A stretch of 64,000 bases of DNA from assembly GCF_023703325.1 (NCBI RefSeq), contig NZ_JAMQGM010000002.1:223553-287552 (forward strand), given 5' to 3'. This document shows positions 18,300-26,563 of the stretch, piece after piece (the first letter of the stretch is position 1; every line of letters starts with the position of its first letter). This DNA is from Streptomyces meridianus (lineage in GTDB: Bacteria; Actinomycetota; Actinomycetes; Streptomycetales; Streptomycetaceae). The notes under the pieces were generated by a model. The model was not told where the DNA came from. It saw only the letters and a list, made by a program, of their open reading frames with translations, and searched no databases. Both the position numbers and the translations under genes were made by a program.

Positions 18300-18671
18300 A
18301 TGGGCCGGTGGCGGGACGGCAGGGCGCGGTTGCACGTCGAGGGGGCGGGTGCCGCGGAGCGGGTGCCGGTGGAGGTCGCCGCGTCGTACCGGGCACGCAC
18401 CCGCGGGCTCCTCGGACGGGACGGTGTCGAGGGCGTCCTGATGCTGACGCCCGCGGGCAGTGTGCACACCTTCCGGATGCGGTTCCCGATCGATGTCGCC
18501 TATCTGGACCGGCACTTCGAGGTCATCGCGGTGCGCACCATGCGGCCGGGACGTCTCGGTCTGCCGCGGGTCCGTTCCCGCCACGTCCTGGAGTCGGCGG
18601 CGGGCGCGATGGACGGCTGGGGGATCCGGCCCGGGGTGCGGGTGCAGGTGGAGCCGGCCGGAGAGGGCTGA
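18300..18671 (+). CDS. DUF192 family protein
   Basis: A 123-residue small beta-barrel protein with the DUF192 signatures TRGLLGR, FRMRFPIDVAYLD and GRLGLPRVRSRHVLE. The function is unknown. It sits divergent from the prepilin peptidase, which fits other actinobacterial genomes where DUF192 genes occur near pilus genes (inference). Its last 10 or so codons and the sequence after its stop recur downstream as part of a tandem duplication. Confidence 0.85.
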   Translation: MGRWRDGRARLHVEGAGAAERVPVEVAASYRARTRGLLGRDGVEGVLMLTPAGSVHTFRMRFPIDVAYLDRHFEVIAVRTMRPGRLGLPRVRSRHVLESAAGAMDGWGIRPGVRVQVEPAGEG

Positions 18672-20098
18672 GCGGCCCCGGGGCGGGGCCGGGCATCATG
18701 CGCCACCGTCAACAGCACTGCGATACAGGGGAGTTGCACATCCCGCTCTCTTGCGCGAACCGGCAGCGGGCAGCCACCCCGCCTGGCAGGATTCCCCTCA
18801 TGTCGAACACACAAGCGATGACCTACCGGCGCGTGGGCATGGTCCTCCAGGAGATCGGCATGGTCTCCGAGGAGAAGGTGCGCAGCGTCCTGAAGGAGGC
18901 AGAGGAGTTCGCTGACGAGGAGATGGAGCACCACGAGGCGGCCGACGCCCTGGAGGAGTTCGGGGCAGCGGTCTCGGTCCACGCCGACGGCATCGACTCG
19001 ATTCACTACGCCTACGCGGACCTGCTGACGGACGCCACCGCGGTGGCCGGCGACCGCGTCACCATCACCGACGTGCGACTCGTCGAGGGCGAGGGGGAAC
19101 TCGCGAACGGACGTTTCGACACCCTGGAGTTCCGGCGGAACGGCAAGCCCGTCTCCATCAGCGCCGAGCACTTCGCCGACGACCACTTCAGTCTCGAGAC
19201 CGCGTGCCAGGCCGTCCTCGCGACGGCAGACGAGGACGACCCCCGCTCATGGTGCGAAGTCGGCTTCGAGCGCAAGCAGTACGCCGGCGGCGACACCGTC
19301 CTGGTCCTCGCCACGCCCGAGCAGGCGGCGGCGCTGCAGGAGCATCTGGGCTTCACGTTCCCCCACGGCGTCCGACGGCGCCGGGTGCGGGTGGAGGCGG
19401 CCGGAGAGGGCTGAGCGGCCCCGGGGCGGGGCCGGTCATCATGCGCCACCGTCAACTTGTCCGGCAGACAGGTGGGTTGCATGTCGCGATCATTGTGCGA
19501 ACCGGCAGTGGGCAGCCATCTCGCCTGACAGGATCCCCCTCATGTCGAACACACAAGCGATGACCTACCGGCGCGTGGGCAGGGTCCTCCAGGAGATCGG
19601 CATGGTCTCCGAGGAGAAGGTGCGCAGCGTCCTGAAAGAGGCGGAGAACTACGCGGACGAGGAGGTGGACCAGTACGAGGCGGCCTGTGCCCTGGAGGAG
19701 TTCGGGGTGGCGGTCTCGGTCCACGCCGACGACATCGATTCGATTCACGAGGACTACGCGGCCCTGCTGACGGACGCCCTCGCGGTGGCCGGCGACCGCG
19801 TCACCATCACCGACGTGCGGCTCGTCGAGGGCGACGGCGAGCTCGAGAACGGACGTTTCGACACCCTGGAGTTCCGGCGGAACGGCAAGCCCGTCTCCAT
19901 CAGCGCCGAGCACTTCGCCGACGACTACTTCGACCACCAGGCCGCGTGCGAGGCCATCGACGGGACCGCGGATGCGGACGACCCACGCTCGTGGTGCGAA
20001 GTCGACTTCGAGCGCAAGCAGTACGCCGGCTACGACACCGTCCTGGTCCTCGCCACGCCCGAGCAGGCGGCGGCGCTGCAGGAGCATCTGGGCTTCAC
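18640..20098 (+). repeat. Tandem duplication, unit about 742 bp
   Basis: The segment from the last codons of the DUF192 gene through the intergenic space and the following gene (about 18640-19385) is repeated directly at about 19385-20098. The two ATG codons are 742 bases apart. Intergenic landmarks such as GAGAGGGCTGAGCGGCCCCG and CATCATGCGCCACCGTCAAC occur in both copies. The second copy is cut at 20098 by a mobile element. Confidence 0.9.
18800..19414 (+). CDS. Unknown acidic protein, tandem copy 1
   Basis: A 204-residue acidic, soluble-looking protein with no signal peptide, membrane segment or recognised domain. Recognisable stretches are RVGMVLQEIGMVSEEKVRSV near the start and GRFDTLEFRRNGKPVSI in the middle. 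It is paralogous along almost its full length to the next gene. Its last residues (VRVEAAGEG) resemble the end of the upstream DUF192 protein (VQVEPAGEG), so the C-terminus was probably acquired at the duplication junction. Function not recognised. Confidence 0.75.
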   Translation: MSNTQAMTYRRVGMVLQEIGMVSEEKVRSVLKEAEEFADEEMEHHEAADALEEFGAAVSVHADGIDSIHYAYADLLTDATAVAGDRVTITDVRLVEGEGELANGRFDTLEFRRNGKPVSISAEHFADDHFSLETACQAVLATADEDDPRSWCEVGFERKQYAGGDTVLVLATPEQAAALQEHLGFTFPHGVRRRRVRVEAAGEG

Positions 20099-20237
20099 CT
20101 GGAATCTCCGAGGGTGCCCCGGCCTTCAGGCCGGGGAGGGATCGGACTCCTGCGAAGCAGGGCAGGGAAAGCCGAATTGCCGTCAGGGGGATTCGGCGTC
20201 GGCCGCGGCGGCGTCGCGCTCGACCTCCAGCCGGTAG
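19542..20237 (+). pseudogene. Tandem copy 2, C-terminus replaced by an IS200/IS605-family insertion
   Basis: The first 185 codons are a close paralogue of copy 1. At 20098, after QEHLGFT, the native sequence stops and mobile element DNA begins, so the frame continues with an unrelated tail (WNLRGCPG...) to 20237. Removing 20099-21654 rejoins the frame as LGFTFPTMSGS, matching copy 1 (LGFTFPHGV). The protein may still be made with the foreign tail, which ends inside the element. Confidence 0.8.
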
Positions 20238-20341
20238 ACGATCTCGGAATTGAGGGACCTGCGGGCGGACCTGGCCTGAGCGGCCAGCCACTCGTGCAGG
20301 TCGGCGGGCAGACGGAGCGTGATGCGCTTCTCTTCATCCAT
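20183..20341 (-). CDS. Small ribbon-helix-helix protein inside the IS element
   Basis: A 52-residue protein with the Arc/CopG pattern: beta strand KRITLRLP, then helix DLHEWLAAQARSARRSLN and helix SEIVYRLEVER. It is divergent from tnpB with a 50-base gap that contains a palindrome, so it may repress tnpB and itself. It was too short for automatic detection. The ATG at 20341 is the natural start. Confidence 0.75.
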   Translation of the reverse strand: MDEEKRITLRLPADLHEWLAAQARSARRSLNSEIVYRLEVERDAAAADAESP

Positions 20342-20365
20342 GACCCCAGAGTAGTGGGTTTCAAG

Positions 20366-20385
20366 TGGTCGACCAGTGGTAGAAT
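20366..20385. promoter_or_regulatory. Palindrome and -10-like element before tnpB
   Basis: TGGTCGACCA (20366-20375) is a perfect palindrome in the short gap between the RHH gene and tnpB. It is followed by TAGAAT at 20380-20385, a fair -10 element only 6 bases before the tnpB ATG. This suggests a near-leaderless tnpB transcript under RHH control. Confidence 0.4.
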
Positions 20386-20391
20386 GACACC

Positions 20392-21615
20392 ATGTCGACA
20401 CGACCGGCGGTGAATGGGGATACCGGACATGCCCGGTACACCTACCGGCTCCCCGTGTCGTCGATCGCCCGCACCGCCCTCCTCGCCGAGTGGGCGCGGT
20501 GCCGGTGGGTGTGGAACGAATGCGTGGCCATGTCCCGCAAGGACCACGGCCTGAACAAGGGCGCCACCGAGAAGGCGACGTGCGGCCCAGCACAGCTCGA
20601 CAAGATGCTGACCGAGGCCCGTCATTCCATGTCGTGGCTGCGTGAGGGCGCGTCGGTGCCGCAGCAGCAGACCATCCGGGACTACGGCAAGTCCCGCTCC
20701 AAGGCGCTGAAGGACATCAAGGACAGGCTTCCGATACGGCGCCGGTCCGGGATGCCCCGGCCGAAGAAGAAGCGCGAGGCGCTGCCCACGCTCAACCACA
20801 CCACTCGCGGCTTCCGGCTGAAGGACGGCCGACTGCACCTCGCGGGCGGCATCGCGTTGACGGTGGTGTGCTCGCGGGAACTCCCGGCCGCACCATCCTC
20901 GGTACGCGTGTACCAGGACTCCATCGGCCACTGGTACGCCTCTTTCGTCGTCGCCACCGAGACCCAGCCGCTTCCCGCGACGGGCCGCATCCTCGGCGTG
21001 GACTGGGGCGTCAAGGAGACCGCGACCACCACGAGTGACGCGTACGACTTCCCCCACGCCCAGCACGGCAGAACCGCCGCGCAGAAACTCGCCCGCTATC
21101 AGCGGATGATGGCCCGGCGTAAGCCGCCCAAGGGCAGGCCCGGGTCGAAGGGCTACCGGGAAGCGAAGCGGCAGACGGCGAAGCTGCACAAGAAGGTCGC
21201 CCGCCAACGGCAGGACACCACCCGCAAGTGGGCCAAGCGCGTGATCCGTGACCATGACGCCATCGCAGTGGAGGACTTCCGGCCGCGCTTCCTCGCGAAG
21301 ACCACCATGGCCCGCAAAGCGGCCGACGCGGCGATCGGTGCCACCAAGACGGCCCTGATCGAGATGGGCCGCAAGCACGCACGGGATATCCGTCTCGTGC
21401 ACCCCGCACACACCACCATGGACTGCGCGGCGTGCGGTGCGAGAACCAAGCACGCACTTCCTCTTTCGGAGCGTACCTACACCTGCACCGCGTGCGGAGT
21501 CGTATCCCCTCGGGACAAGAACTCCGCCCGCGTGATGCTGGTCCGGGCTGGTCTCAACCCGGCTGGTGCCGAGGGCGTAAGACCTGCGGGAGCGCTGCTC
21601 CCACAGGCAGCCTGA
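20392..21615 (+). CDS. tnpB: TnpB, RNA-guided endonuclease of an IS200/IS605-family element
   Basis: A 407-residue protein. The RuvC-like triad is complete: D204 in GVDWGVKET, E294 in AVEDFRP and D375 in PRDKNSAR. A zinc ribbon lies between the last two (C345-x2-C348, C365-x2-C368). An N-terminal wedge-like region precedes it. The family cuts DNA guided by an RNA made from the right end of the element, which promotes retention of the element at its donor site. All catalytic residues are present, so the enzyme may be active. Confidence 0.93.
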   Translation: MSTRPAVNGDTGHARYTYRLPVSSIARTALLAEWARCRWVWNECVAMSRKDHGLNKGATEKATCGPAQLDKMLTEARHSMSWLREGASVPQQQTIRDYGKSRSKALKDIKDRLPIRRRSGMPRPKKKREALPTLNHTTRGFRLKDGRLHLAGGIALTVVCSRELPAAPSSVRVYQDSIGHWYASFVVATETQPLPATGRILGVDWGVKETATTTSDAYDFPHAQHGRTAAQKLARYQRMMARRKPPKGRPGSKGYREAKRQTAKLHKKVARQRQDTTRKWAKRVIRDHDAIAVEDFRPRFLAKTTMARKAADAAIGATKTALIEMGRKHARDIRLVHPAHTTMDCAACGARTKHALPLSERTYTCTACGVVSPRDKNSARVMLVRAGLNPAGAEGVRPAGALLPQAA

Positions 21616-21654
21616 GCCAGGAATCCCCTCCCTTCAGGGAAGGGAGGATGTCAA
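21500..21654 (+). ncRNA. Predicted omega RNA (reRNA) at the right end of the element
   Basis: In TnpB elements the guide scaffold is transcribed from the 3' end of tnpB through the right end, and the flanking DNA becomes the guide. Here the right end has the terminal hairpin at 21627-21645, and the guide would start at 21655 with GTTCCCCACGATGTCCGG. The 5' limit is a guess. The call is by family knowledge plus the visible hairpin. Confidence 0.5.
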
Positions 21655-21714
21655 GTTCCCCACGATGTCCGGTTCCGGGCCCGGACGCCAGGTCACGAAG
21701 CGGCCCGCAGAGCA

Positions 21715-22509
21715 CTACCGCGACGTGTCCGGGGCGTCCCGCCGGGCGAGGTATTCCTCGAAGGTGGTGCGGCCGACGGCCCGGTCCGGGACCAGGTTGC
21801 CGCCCAGGCGCAGGGCCCGGAAGAACCTGCCGGGCGGCCGGACCGGCACTACGCGGCGGCTACGACCGGAGGCCCGGAGAGTCGCCCGGGTGAAGTGGGC
21901 GGCGTCGCGGATCTGCGGGCCGCCCATGTCGTCGGCCCGGCCGACGGCGGGCCCGGTGGCGAGGGCGACGAGCCGCGCGGCGACCTCGTCCACGTCGATC
22001 GGCTGGAACCGCACCCCGCCGAGCGTGAGCGCGACGGGCAGCCGGCGCTGTGCGTCGGTGAGCAGGGCGACGAGGTCGTGGAACTGGGTGGTGCGCAGCA
22101 CGGACCAGGGCAGGCCGGAAGTCGCGACGAGTCGTTCGGTGTCGAGCTTGGCCCGGTAGTAGAAGAAGGGCACCCGGTCGATGCCGACGATCGAGATGTG
22201 GACGAGATGGGGGCGGCCGGCGGAGCGCAGGACCGCGTCGCTGAGGTTGCGGGTGATCTGCACGTCCTTGCGGTTGCCGGTGCTCGCGCAGTGGACGATC
22301 GCGCTGGTGCCCGTGACGGCCGCGTCGATGCCCTCGCCGGTGTTCAGGTCGCCGGTGACCCACTCCGCGTCACCGGGGCTGCCGTCGTCGGCGGGCCGCG
22401 GGCGGCGGCTGAGGATGCGGGTGCCGTGGCCGCCGGCGAGCAGTTGCCGGACGACGGCGCGGCCGAGGGTTCCGGTGCCTCCGGTGACGAGAACGGGGCC
22501 GTTCATCAT
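21715..22509 (-). CDS. NmrA-like NAD(P)-binding oxidoreductase (atypical SDR)
   Basis: A 264-residue Rossmann-fold protein. The nucleotide-binding motif VLVTGGTGTLGRAVV is at the N-terminus. The later segments VHISIVGIDRVPFFYYRAKLDTE and LPWSVLRTTQFHDL are typical of NmrA/HSCARG-like atypical SDRs. It starts at an ATG with GGGAGG at good spacing. Its 3' end lies close to the right end of the IS element; the interrupted tandem copy would have been convergent with it. Substrate unknown. Confidence 0.85.
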   Translation of the reverse strand: MMNGPVLVTGGTGTLGRAVVRQLLAGGHGTRILSRRPRPADDGSPGDAEWVTGDLNTGEGIDAAVTGTSAIVHCASTGNRKDVQITRNLSDAVLRSAGRPHLVHISIVGIDRVPFFYYRAKLDTERLVATSGLPWSVLRTTQFHDLVALLTDAQRRLPVALTLGGVRFQPIDVDEVAARLVALATGPAVGRADDMGGPQIRDAAHFTRATLRASGRSRRVVPVRPPGRFFRALRLGGNLVPDRAVGRTTFEEYLARRDAPDTSR

Positions 22510-22688
22510 GGTTCGCCTCCCTTCGGGGAGCCTACTCCTCCGTCCCCGGCGGGGGTTGTCAGCCGCAGGTGCCGCCGGATGACACCGAGGGCGGTTACGG
22601 CCGTCCCCTGTTCGGTCGTAACCACCCCCGGTCGTTCATGGTTGCCCTGCCTGGGCCGGGTGGTCCGCCCCGGGGCAGGCAGGGCGGC

Positions 22689-23162
22689 TCAGGTGTCGCG
22701 GGCGTCGAGGGCCATGTCGGCGGCCATGCCCGCAACACAGCCGACGAGGACCGCGAGGCTGGACATCCAGATGCCCTCGGCGACCACGCTCCCCCACAGG
22801 TACGCGAGGTTCGCGACCTGCGAGGCCAGCGGGACGGCCAGCGCCGCCAGCAGGTGCTGCGCCGACGACGTCCGGAACGGTTCGCGGTGCAGCCGGGCTG
22901 CGGCCAGCGTCGCCAGCCCCGCCCACAGGGTGGCCGGGAGGTGCAGCAGGAGCAGCCGCCAGCCGAAGCTCTCCAGCCGCTCCGGGCCGGCCAGGTTCTC
23001 GAACAGCACCGTCCCCTGGAGGTAGCCCCCGAGGACGAGGACGACGATCGCCGCCGCCCACGACTTCATCAGCGCGAACACGGACGCGCTGCGGCTCTCG
23101 TCCTGACGGGAACGGGTGCCCGGGAGGTCGTACCGGGACGCTCCCCTGCTGCCGAATCCCAT
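22689..23162 (-). CDS. Small membrane protein of unknown function
   Basis: About 157 residues with four hydrophobic segments (for example WAAAIVVLVLGGYLQG, LLLHLPATLWAGLATLAAA and SSLAVLVGCVAGMAADMAL). No domain is recognised. The ATG at 23162 (MGFGSRG) is preferred; a GTG or ATG about 30 bases upstream is possible. Confidence 0.6.
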   Translation of the reverse strand: MGFGSRGASRYDLPGTRSRQDESRSASVFALMKSWAAAIVVLVLGGYLQGTVLFENLAGPERLESFGWRLLLLHLPATLWAGLATLAAARLHREPFRTSSAQHLLAALAVPLASQVANLAYLWGSVVAEGIWMSSLAVLVGCVAGMAADMALDARDT

Positions 23163-23571
23163 GGTGTGTCCGTCCGTCGTGGCCGTTCGCGCCACGTGCT
23201 GCTGTGCGGCGCCGCGAGCGGTCGTCCGTTCCGCTCGGGAAAAACGCTAGGTGGGAGGGGGTGCGGGCGACATGGGCCCGGGGGCCCACTTCCGGACCCA
23301 AGATCTTCGGGCGGTTATGCCCCGGGAATACGACCACCGGCGTGGGGCTCTTCCGGGAACGGTGGAGTCGGCGTGCCCCGGCTCATTCGCCACCGGCGGC
23401 CATGACGGCCCGACAGGCCACCGGTACAGCTCTGTTGACGTACAGTCATCGGCCCGGGGCCCGCCGTCGTCCGGACCCGCCCCGCCTGAGCAGCCGGACG
23501 ACCGCACCGCGTTCGCCTGAGCGCGGGACGGGCGACCGGAAGCAGGTTCCGGTGCCGTGTGCGACCCCCCG
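23163..23571. other. Intergenic region with no recognisable gene
   Basis: About 400 bases between two minus-strand genes. Open frames here have no codon bias or homology I recognise. The part near 23163 should hold the promoter of the membrane protein gene. Confidence 0.5.
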
Positions 23572-23967
23572 TCAGAGGCAGCGGCCGGCGAGGACGCAGA
23601 ACTCGTTGCCCTCCGGGTCGGTGAGGACGACCCAGCTCTCGTCGTCGCCCTGGCCGACGTCGGCGTGCCGGGCACCCAGGTCGAGCAGACGACGCACCTC
23701 GTCCTCCTGCTCCCGGTCGGTGGGGTTCACGTCGATGTGGAGCCGGTTCTTGACGGTCTTGCCCTCGGGCACGCGCGCGAACGTCAGCGTCGGGGGCACC
23801 GGGCCGAGGCGGTCCCTGCCCTCGGGCACCAGCGGGGAACCGATGGTGACGATGCCGTCGCCCTCGTCCTCGTCCCGCACCTCGTAGTCGAGGACCGAGC
23901 ACCAGAACCGGGCAAGGCCGCGGGGATCGGCGCAGTCGATCGCGAGCTCGGTGAACTTACTGGTCAT
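23572..23967 (-). CDS. VOC/glyoxalase-like protein
   Basis: A 131-residue protein of the vicinal oxygen chelate superfamily, glyoxalase-like domain, with ELAIDCADPRGLARFWCSVL at the start and WVVLTDPEGNEFCVL at the end. The ATG at 23967 (MTSKFTEL) matches homologues. Such proteins include lyases, dioxygenases and resistance proteins. The substrate cannot be inferred. Confidence 0.85.
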   Translation of the reverse strand: MTSKFTELAIDCADPRGLARFWCSVLDYEVRDEDEGDGIVTIGSPLVPEGRDRLGPVPPTLTFARVPEGKTVKNRLHIDVNPTDREQEDEVRRLLDLGARHADVGQGDDESWVVLTDPEGNEFCVLAGRCL

Positions 23968-24149
23968 GCCAGGATCTTCCGGCCCGAGGAGCGGGTCGGC
24001 CAAGGCCACACGCCGATCGCCGTGTTCGCCGGCGAGTCAGGCCGGACGCGCCATGCGTTCATCGCGGGCCTGGGGGGCGCTGCGTTGCCGGTGGCCTTTC
24101 GCGGAGCACCGGAACGGGACTTGGCGATGGCCGCCGCCGTCGTACGAGG

Positions 24150-25094
24150 TCACCGAGCGGGCTCCACCGCCGCCGTGAAGCGGGCCGCCACGGCCGCCAC
24201 CGCCGCCCGGAGTTCCGGGCCGCTCTCGACCCGGAACCCGAACGGCATCCTCGCCAGCCACTTCTGCGCGTACATCTCCGGACTGCTCGTGCTGCCGACC
24301 AGCACGCACCCGTCGTCCGACGCCTCCAGTCGTCCCATGGGGGGAGTGATCCACCGCGCCACCTCGGGCAGAGGGGCGTCGAACACCACACGGGTGAGGT
24401 ACTCCCAGCCCGTGCCCAGGTTCTCCTCCAGCACCGCCACCGGGTCGAGGTCGTCGGGCGGGTCGAACGCGCGGGTCGTCCGGTGGACCGTGCCGATCCG
24501 GTCGACCCGGTAGGTGCGGATCGCATCCGCGCGATGCGAGTGGCACAGGAGGTACCAGCGCCCGTGGCGGAGGACCACCGCCCAGGGGTCCACCTCGCCC
24601 TCCGACTCCCTCCCCGACTCGCTCCGGTACGCCACCCGCACGCTCCGCCGGTCCGCGGACGCCGCGACCAGGGCGCTGATGGTGTCCGGATCGGGCCTGA
24701 CCGAGTACGGGTCGGGCGCAGCCGAGGCGTGGTCGCGCAGCCGTGCCGCCTGCCGGCCGACGTTCTCCGGCAGCGCTCGGATGACCTTGCTCAGCGCGTT
24801 GCCCACGAGTTCGCCGGCGTCGTCGAGCGCTGCCATGACCAGGCTCAGTGCCTCGGGTTCGGTGAAGACCACCGGCGGCAGCCGCGTTCCGCGTCCCAGC
24901 CGGTACCCGCCGTACGGGCCCCGGGTCGACTCGACCGGGATGCCCGCCTCCCGGAGGATCCCGATGTACCGGCGCGCGGCCCGCTCCGTGACACCCAGCG
25001 ACGCGGCGAGCTCGTCCGCGGTCGCGCCGGGTCGGGTCCGGAGGATGTCCATGGTGCGCAGGGCCCGTGCGGTGGGGCTGAGATCGGTCGGCAC
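24150..25094 (-). CDS. WYL-domain transcriptional regulator
   Basis: A 314-residue regulator. An N-terminal DeoR-like helix-turn-helix (ATADELAASLGVTERAARRYI) is followed by a WYL domain (DPWAVVLRHGRWYLLCHS, IRTYRVDRI) and a WCX-like C-terminal extension. WYL domains sense ligands or nucleic acids. It is divergent from the ATP-grasp/MFS pair across a 161-base gap, so it probably controls that pair and itself. Confidence 0.92.
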   Translation of the reverse strand: MPTDLSPTARALRTMDILRTRPGATADELAASLGVTERAARRYIGILREAGIPVESTRGPYGGYRLGRGTRLPPVVFTEPEALSLVMAALDDAGELVGNALSKVIRALPENVGRQAARLRDHASAAPDPYSVRPDPDTISALVAASADRRSVRVAYRSESGRESEGEVDPWAVVLRHGRWYLLCHSHRADAIRTYRVDRIGTVHRTTRAFDPPDDLDPVAVLEENLGTGWEYLTRVVFDAPLPEVARWITPPMGRLEASDDGCVLVGSTSSPEMYAQKWLARMPFGFRVESGPELRAAVAAVAARFTAAVEPAR

Positions 25095-25255
25095 ACGAGC
25101 AGATTAGGCGTCGCCTTCTGTACCGGAAGTGGATTGTCCGGAACCGGCCTTAGCCTGACGCATCCGATCGGACGGCAGCCGCGCCGAAGGCCTGGTGCGA
25201 CTGTCGGACGCCCCTTGGACGCCCGGTCGTGGTCGGTGCGCCGCCGGGAGGAAAC

Positions 25256-26563
25256 ATGAGAGAGGGAATCACCGTGTCCGACGATGTCGCATCCACCGGC
25301 CGACGGGCCTCGACGGTCGCCACCGGACGGCCTCGCGTCCTGGTCGTCGGCGGCAGCCTCACCCATGTGCGCAAGGCCCGGGAGCTCGGGCTGGACGTGG
25401 TTCACGTCCAGTACCCGGACGCGTACGACCGCGGCCACGCGCCTCACGTCGATCAGGCGCTGCCGCTCGACTACGGCGACGTCGACCGGCTCCTGCCACT
25501 GGCCCGGGCGCTGCACGAGGCGTACCCGTTCCAGGCAGCCGTGTCGCTGTTCGAGCTCGGCTTGCTGCCGGCGGCGCGGATCAACGAGGCGCTCGGCCTC
25601 GGCGGCGAGTCCGTCGCCACCGTGGAACTGCTGCTGGACAAGTGGCGGATGCGCAGGCATCTGACCGCGAAGGGCATCAGCCCGGTGGCCTCCGCGGTCG
25701 GCCGTTCCGCGCAGGACGTCCGGGAGTTCGCCGATGCGAACGGGCTCCCGATCGTCGTCAAGCCGGTCCGCGAATCGGGCAGCCTGGGGGTGTTCCGCGT
25801 CCGTGACCGGGCCGACGTGGACACCGTCGCCGATCGGTTCCGGTCCCTCGACGACGGGCAGTGGGCCGTCGGGGACCTGGCTTTCGCCGATTCCTTCGCG
25901 GAGTTCCTCATGGAGGAGTTCCTGGACGGCCCGGAGATCAGCGTGGAGACCCTGAGCTTCGACGGCCGGCATGTGGTCGTCGCGGTGACCGACAAGGAGT
26001 GCGCCGGCCCCGGTTTCGTCGAGATCGGACATGCGCAGCCCAGCGGCTGCCCGGCCGGGACGCTGCGCGAGGTCGAGCAGTTGGTGACGGGCTTCCTCGA
26101 CGCGGTGGGGCTGCGCAACGGTCCGGGGCACACCGAGGTCAAGCTGACGTCGCGCGGCCCGCGGATCGTCGAGTCGCACAACCGCGTCGGCGGTGACCGG
26201 ATCAATGATCTGGCCGAGCTCGTCTACGGCGTGGACATGGAGCGCTACGCGCTGGGCGCCCGGTTCGGCCTGGTGGAGCCGCTGACGTCGTCGCCCGGGC
26301 CCCGGGGCGGAGCGGCCGTCCGGTTCCTGACACCCGAGCCCGGACGGGTCGTGGAGGTGACCGGCGCCGACGCGGTGCGCGCGGACCCGGCGTGCGCCGA
26401 CCTCCGGTTGGAGGTGCGGCCGGGTGACGTGGTGCCACCGCTGACCTGGAACGAGGACAAGGCCGGCCACGTCATCGCCCGCGGTGCCGACGCCGCCGAA
26501 GCGATCGCCCACAGCAGGCGGTTGGCCTCGACGATCCGCGTGCGCACCGAGCCCGTCTCATGA
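25256..26563 (+). CDS. ATP-grasp ligase
   Basis: A 435-residue ATP-grasp enzyme. It has a pre-ATP-grasp domain (PRVLVVGGSL), ATP-binding residues in LPIVVKPVRESGSLGV, and the metal-binding acidic end TEVKLTSRGPRIVESHNRVGGD. Related enzymes ligate carboxylates to amines, as in L-amino acid ligases making dipeptides. Start ATG 25256 has GGGAGG upstream; a GTG at 25274 preceded by GAGAGGGA is an alternative. It overlaps the following MFS gene by ATGA, so ligase and transporter are coupled, suggesting synthesis and export of a small product. Confidence 0.85.
   Translation: MREGITVSDDVASTGRRASTVATGRPRVLVVGGSLTHVRKARELGLDVVHVQYPDAYDRGHAPHVDQALPLDYGDVDRLLPLARALHEAYPFQAAVSLFELGLLPAARINEALGLGGESVATVELLLDKWRMRRHLTAKGISPVASAVGRSAQDVREFADANGLPIVVKPVRESGSLGVFRVRDRADVDTVADRFRSLDDGQWAVGDLAFADSFAEFLMEEFLDGPEISVETLSFDGRHVVVAVTDKECAGPGFVEIGHAQPSGCPAGTLREVEQLVTGFLDAVGLRNGPGHTEVKLTSRGPRIVESHNRVGGDRINDLAELVYGVDMERYALGARFGLVEPLTSSPGPRGGAAVRFLTPEPGRVVEVTGADAVRADPACADLRLEVRPGDVVPPLTWNEDKAGHVIARGADAAEAIAHSRRLASTIRVRTEPVS

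Larger units (their letters stand above)
20099..21654 (+). mobile_element. IS200/IS605-family element, TnpB-only (IS1341-type)
   Basis: A 1556-base element inserted after TTCAC (20094-20098). Both ends have hairpins with a TTCAG loop: CCCCGGCCTTCAGGCCGGGG near the left end (20113-20132) and CCCTCCCTTCAGGGAAGGG near the right end (21627-21645). It encodes TnpB and a divergent small RHH protein but no TnpA, so movement would need TnpA from elsewhere. Boundaries come from comparison with the uninterrupted tandem copy and are accurate to a base or two. Confidence 0.85.

Noticed and set aside
23251..23520. Possible 89-residue gene in the intergenic region
   Set aside because: No ribosome site, no recognisable domain and no codon bias.
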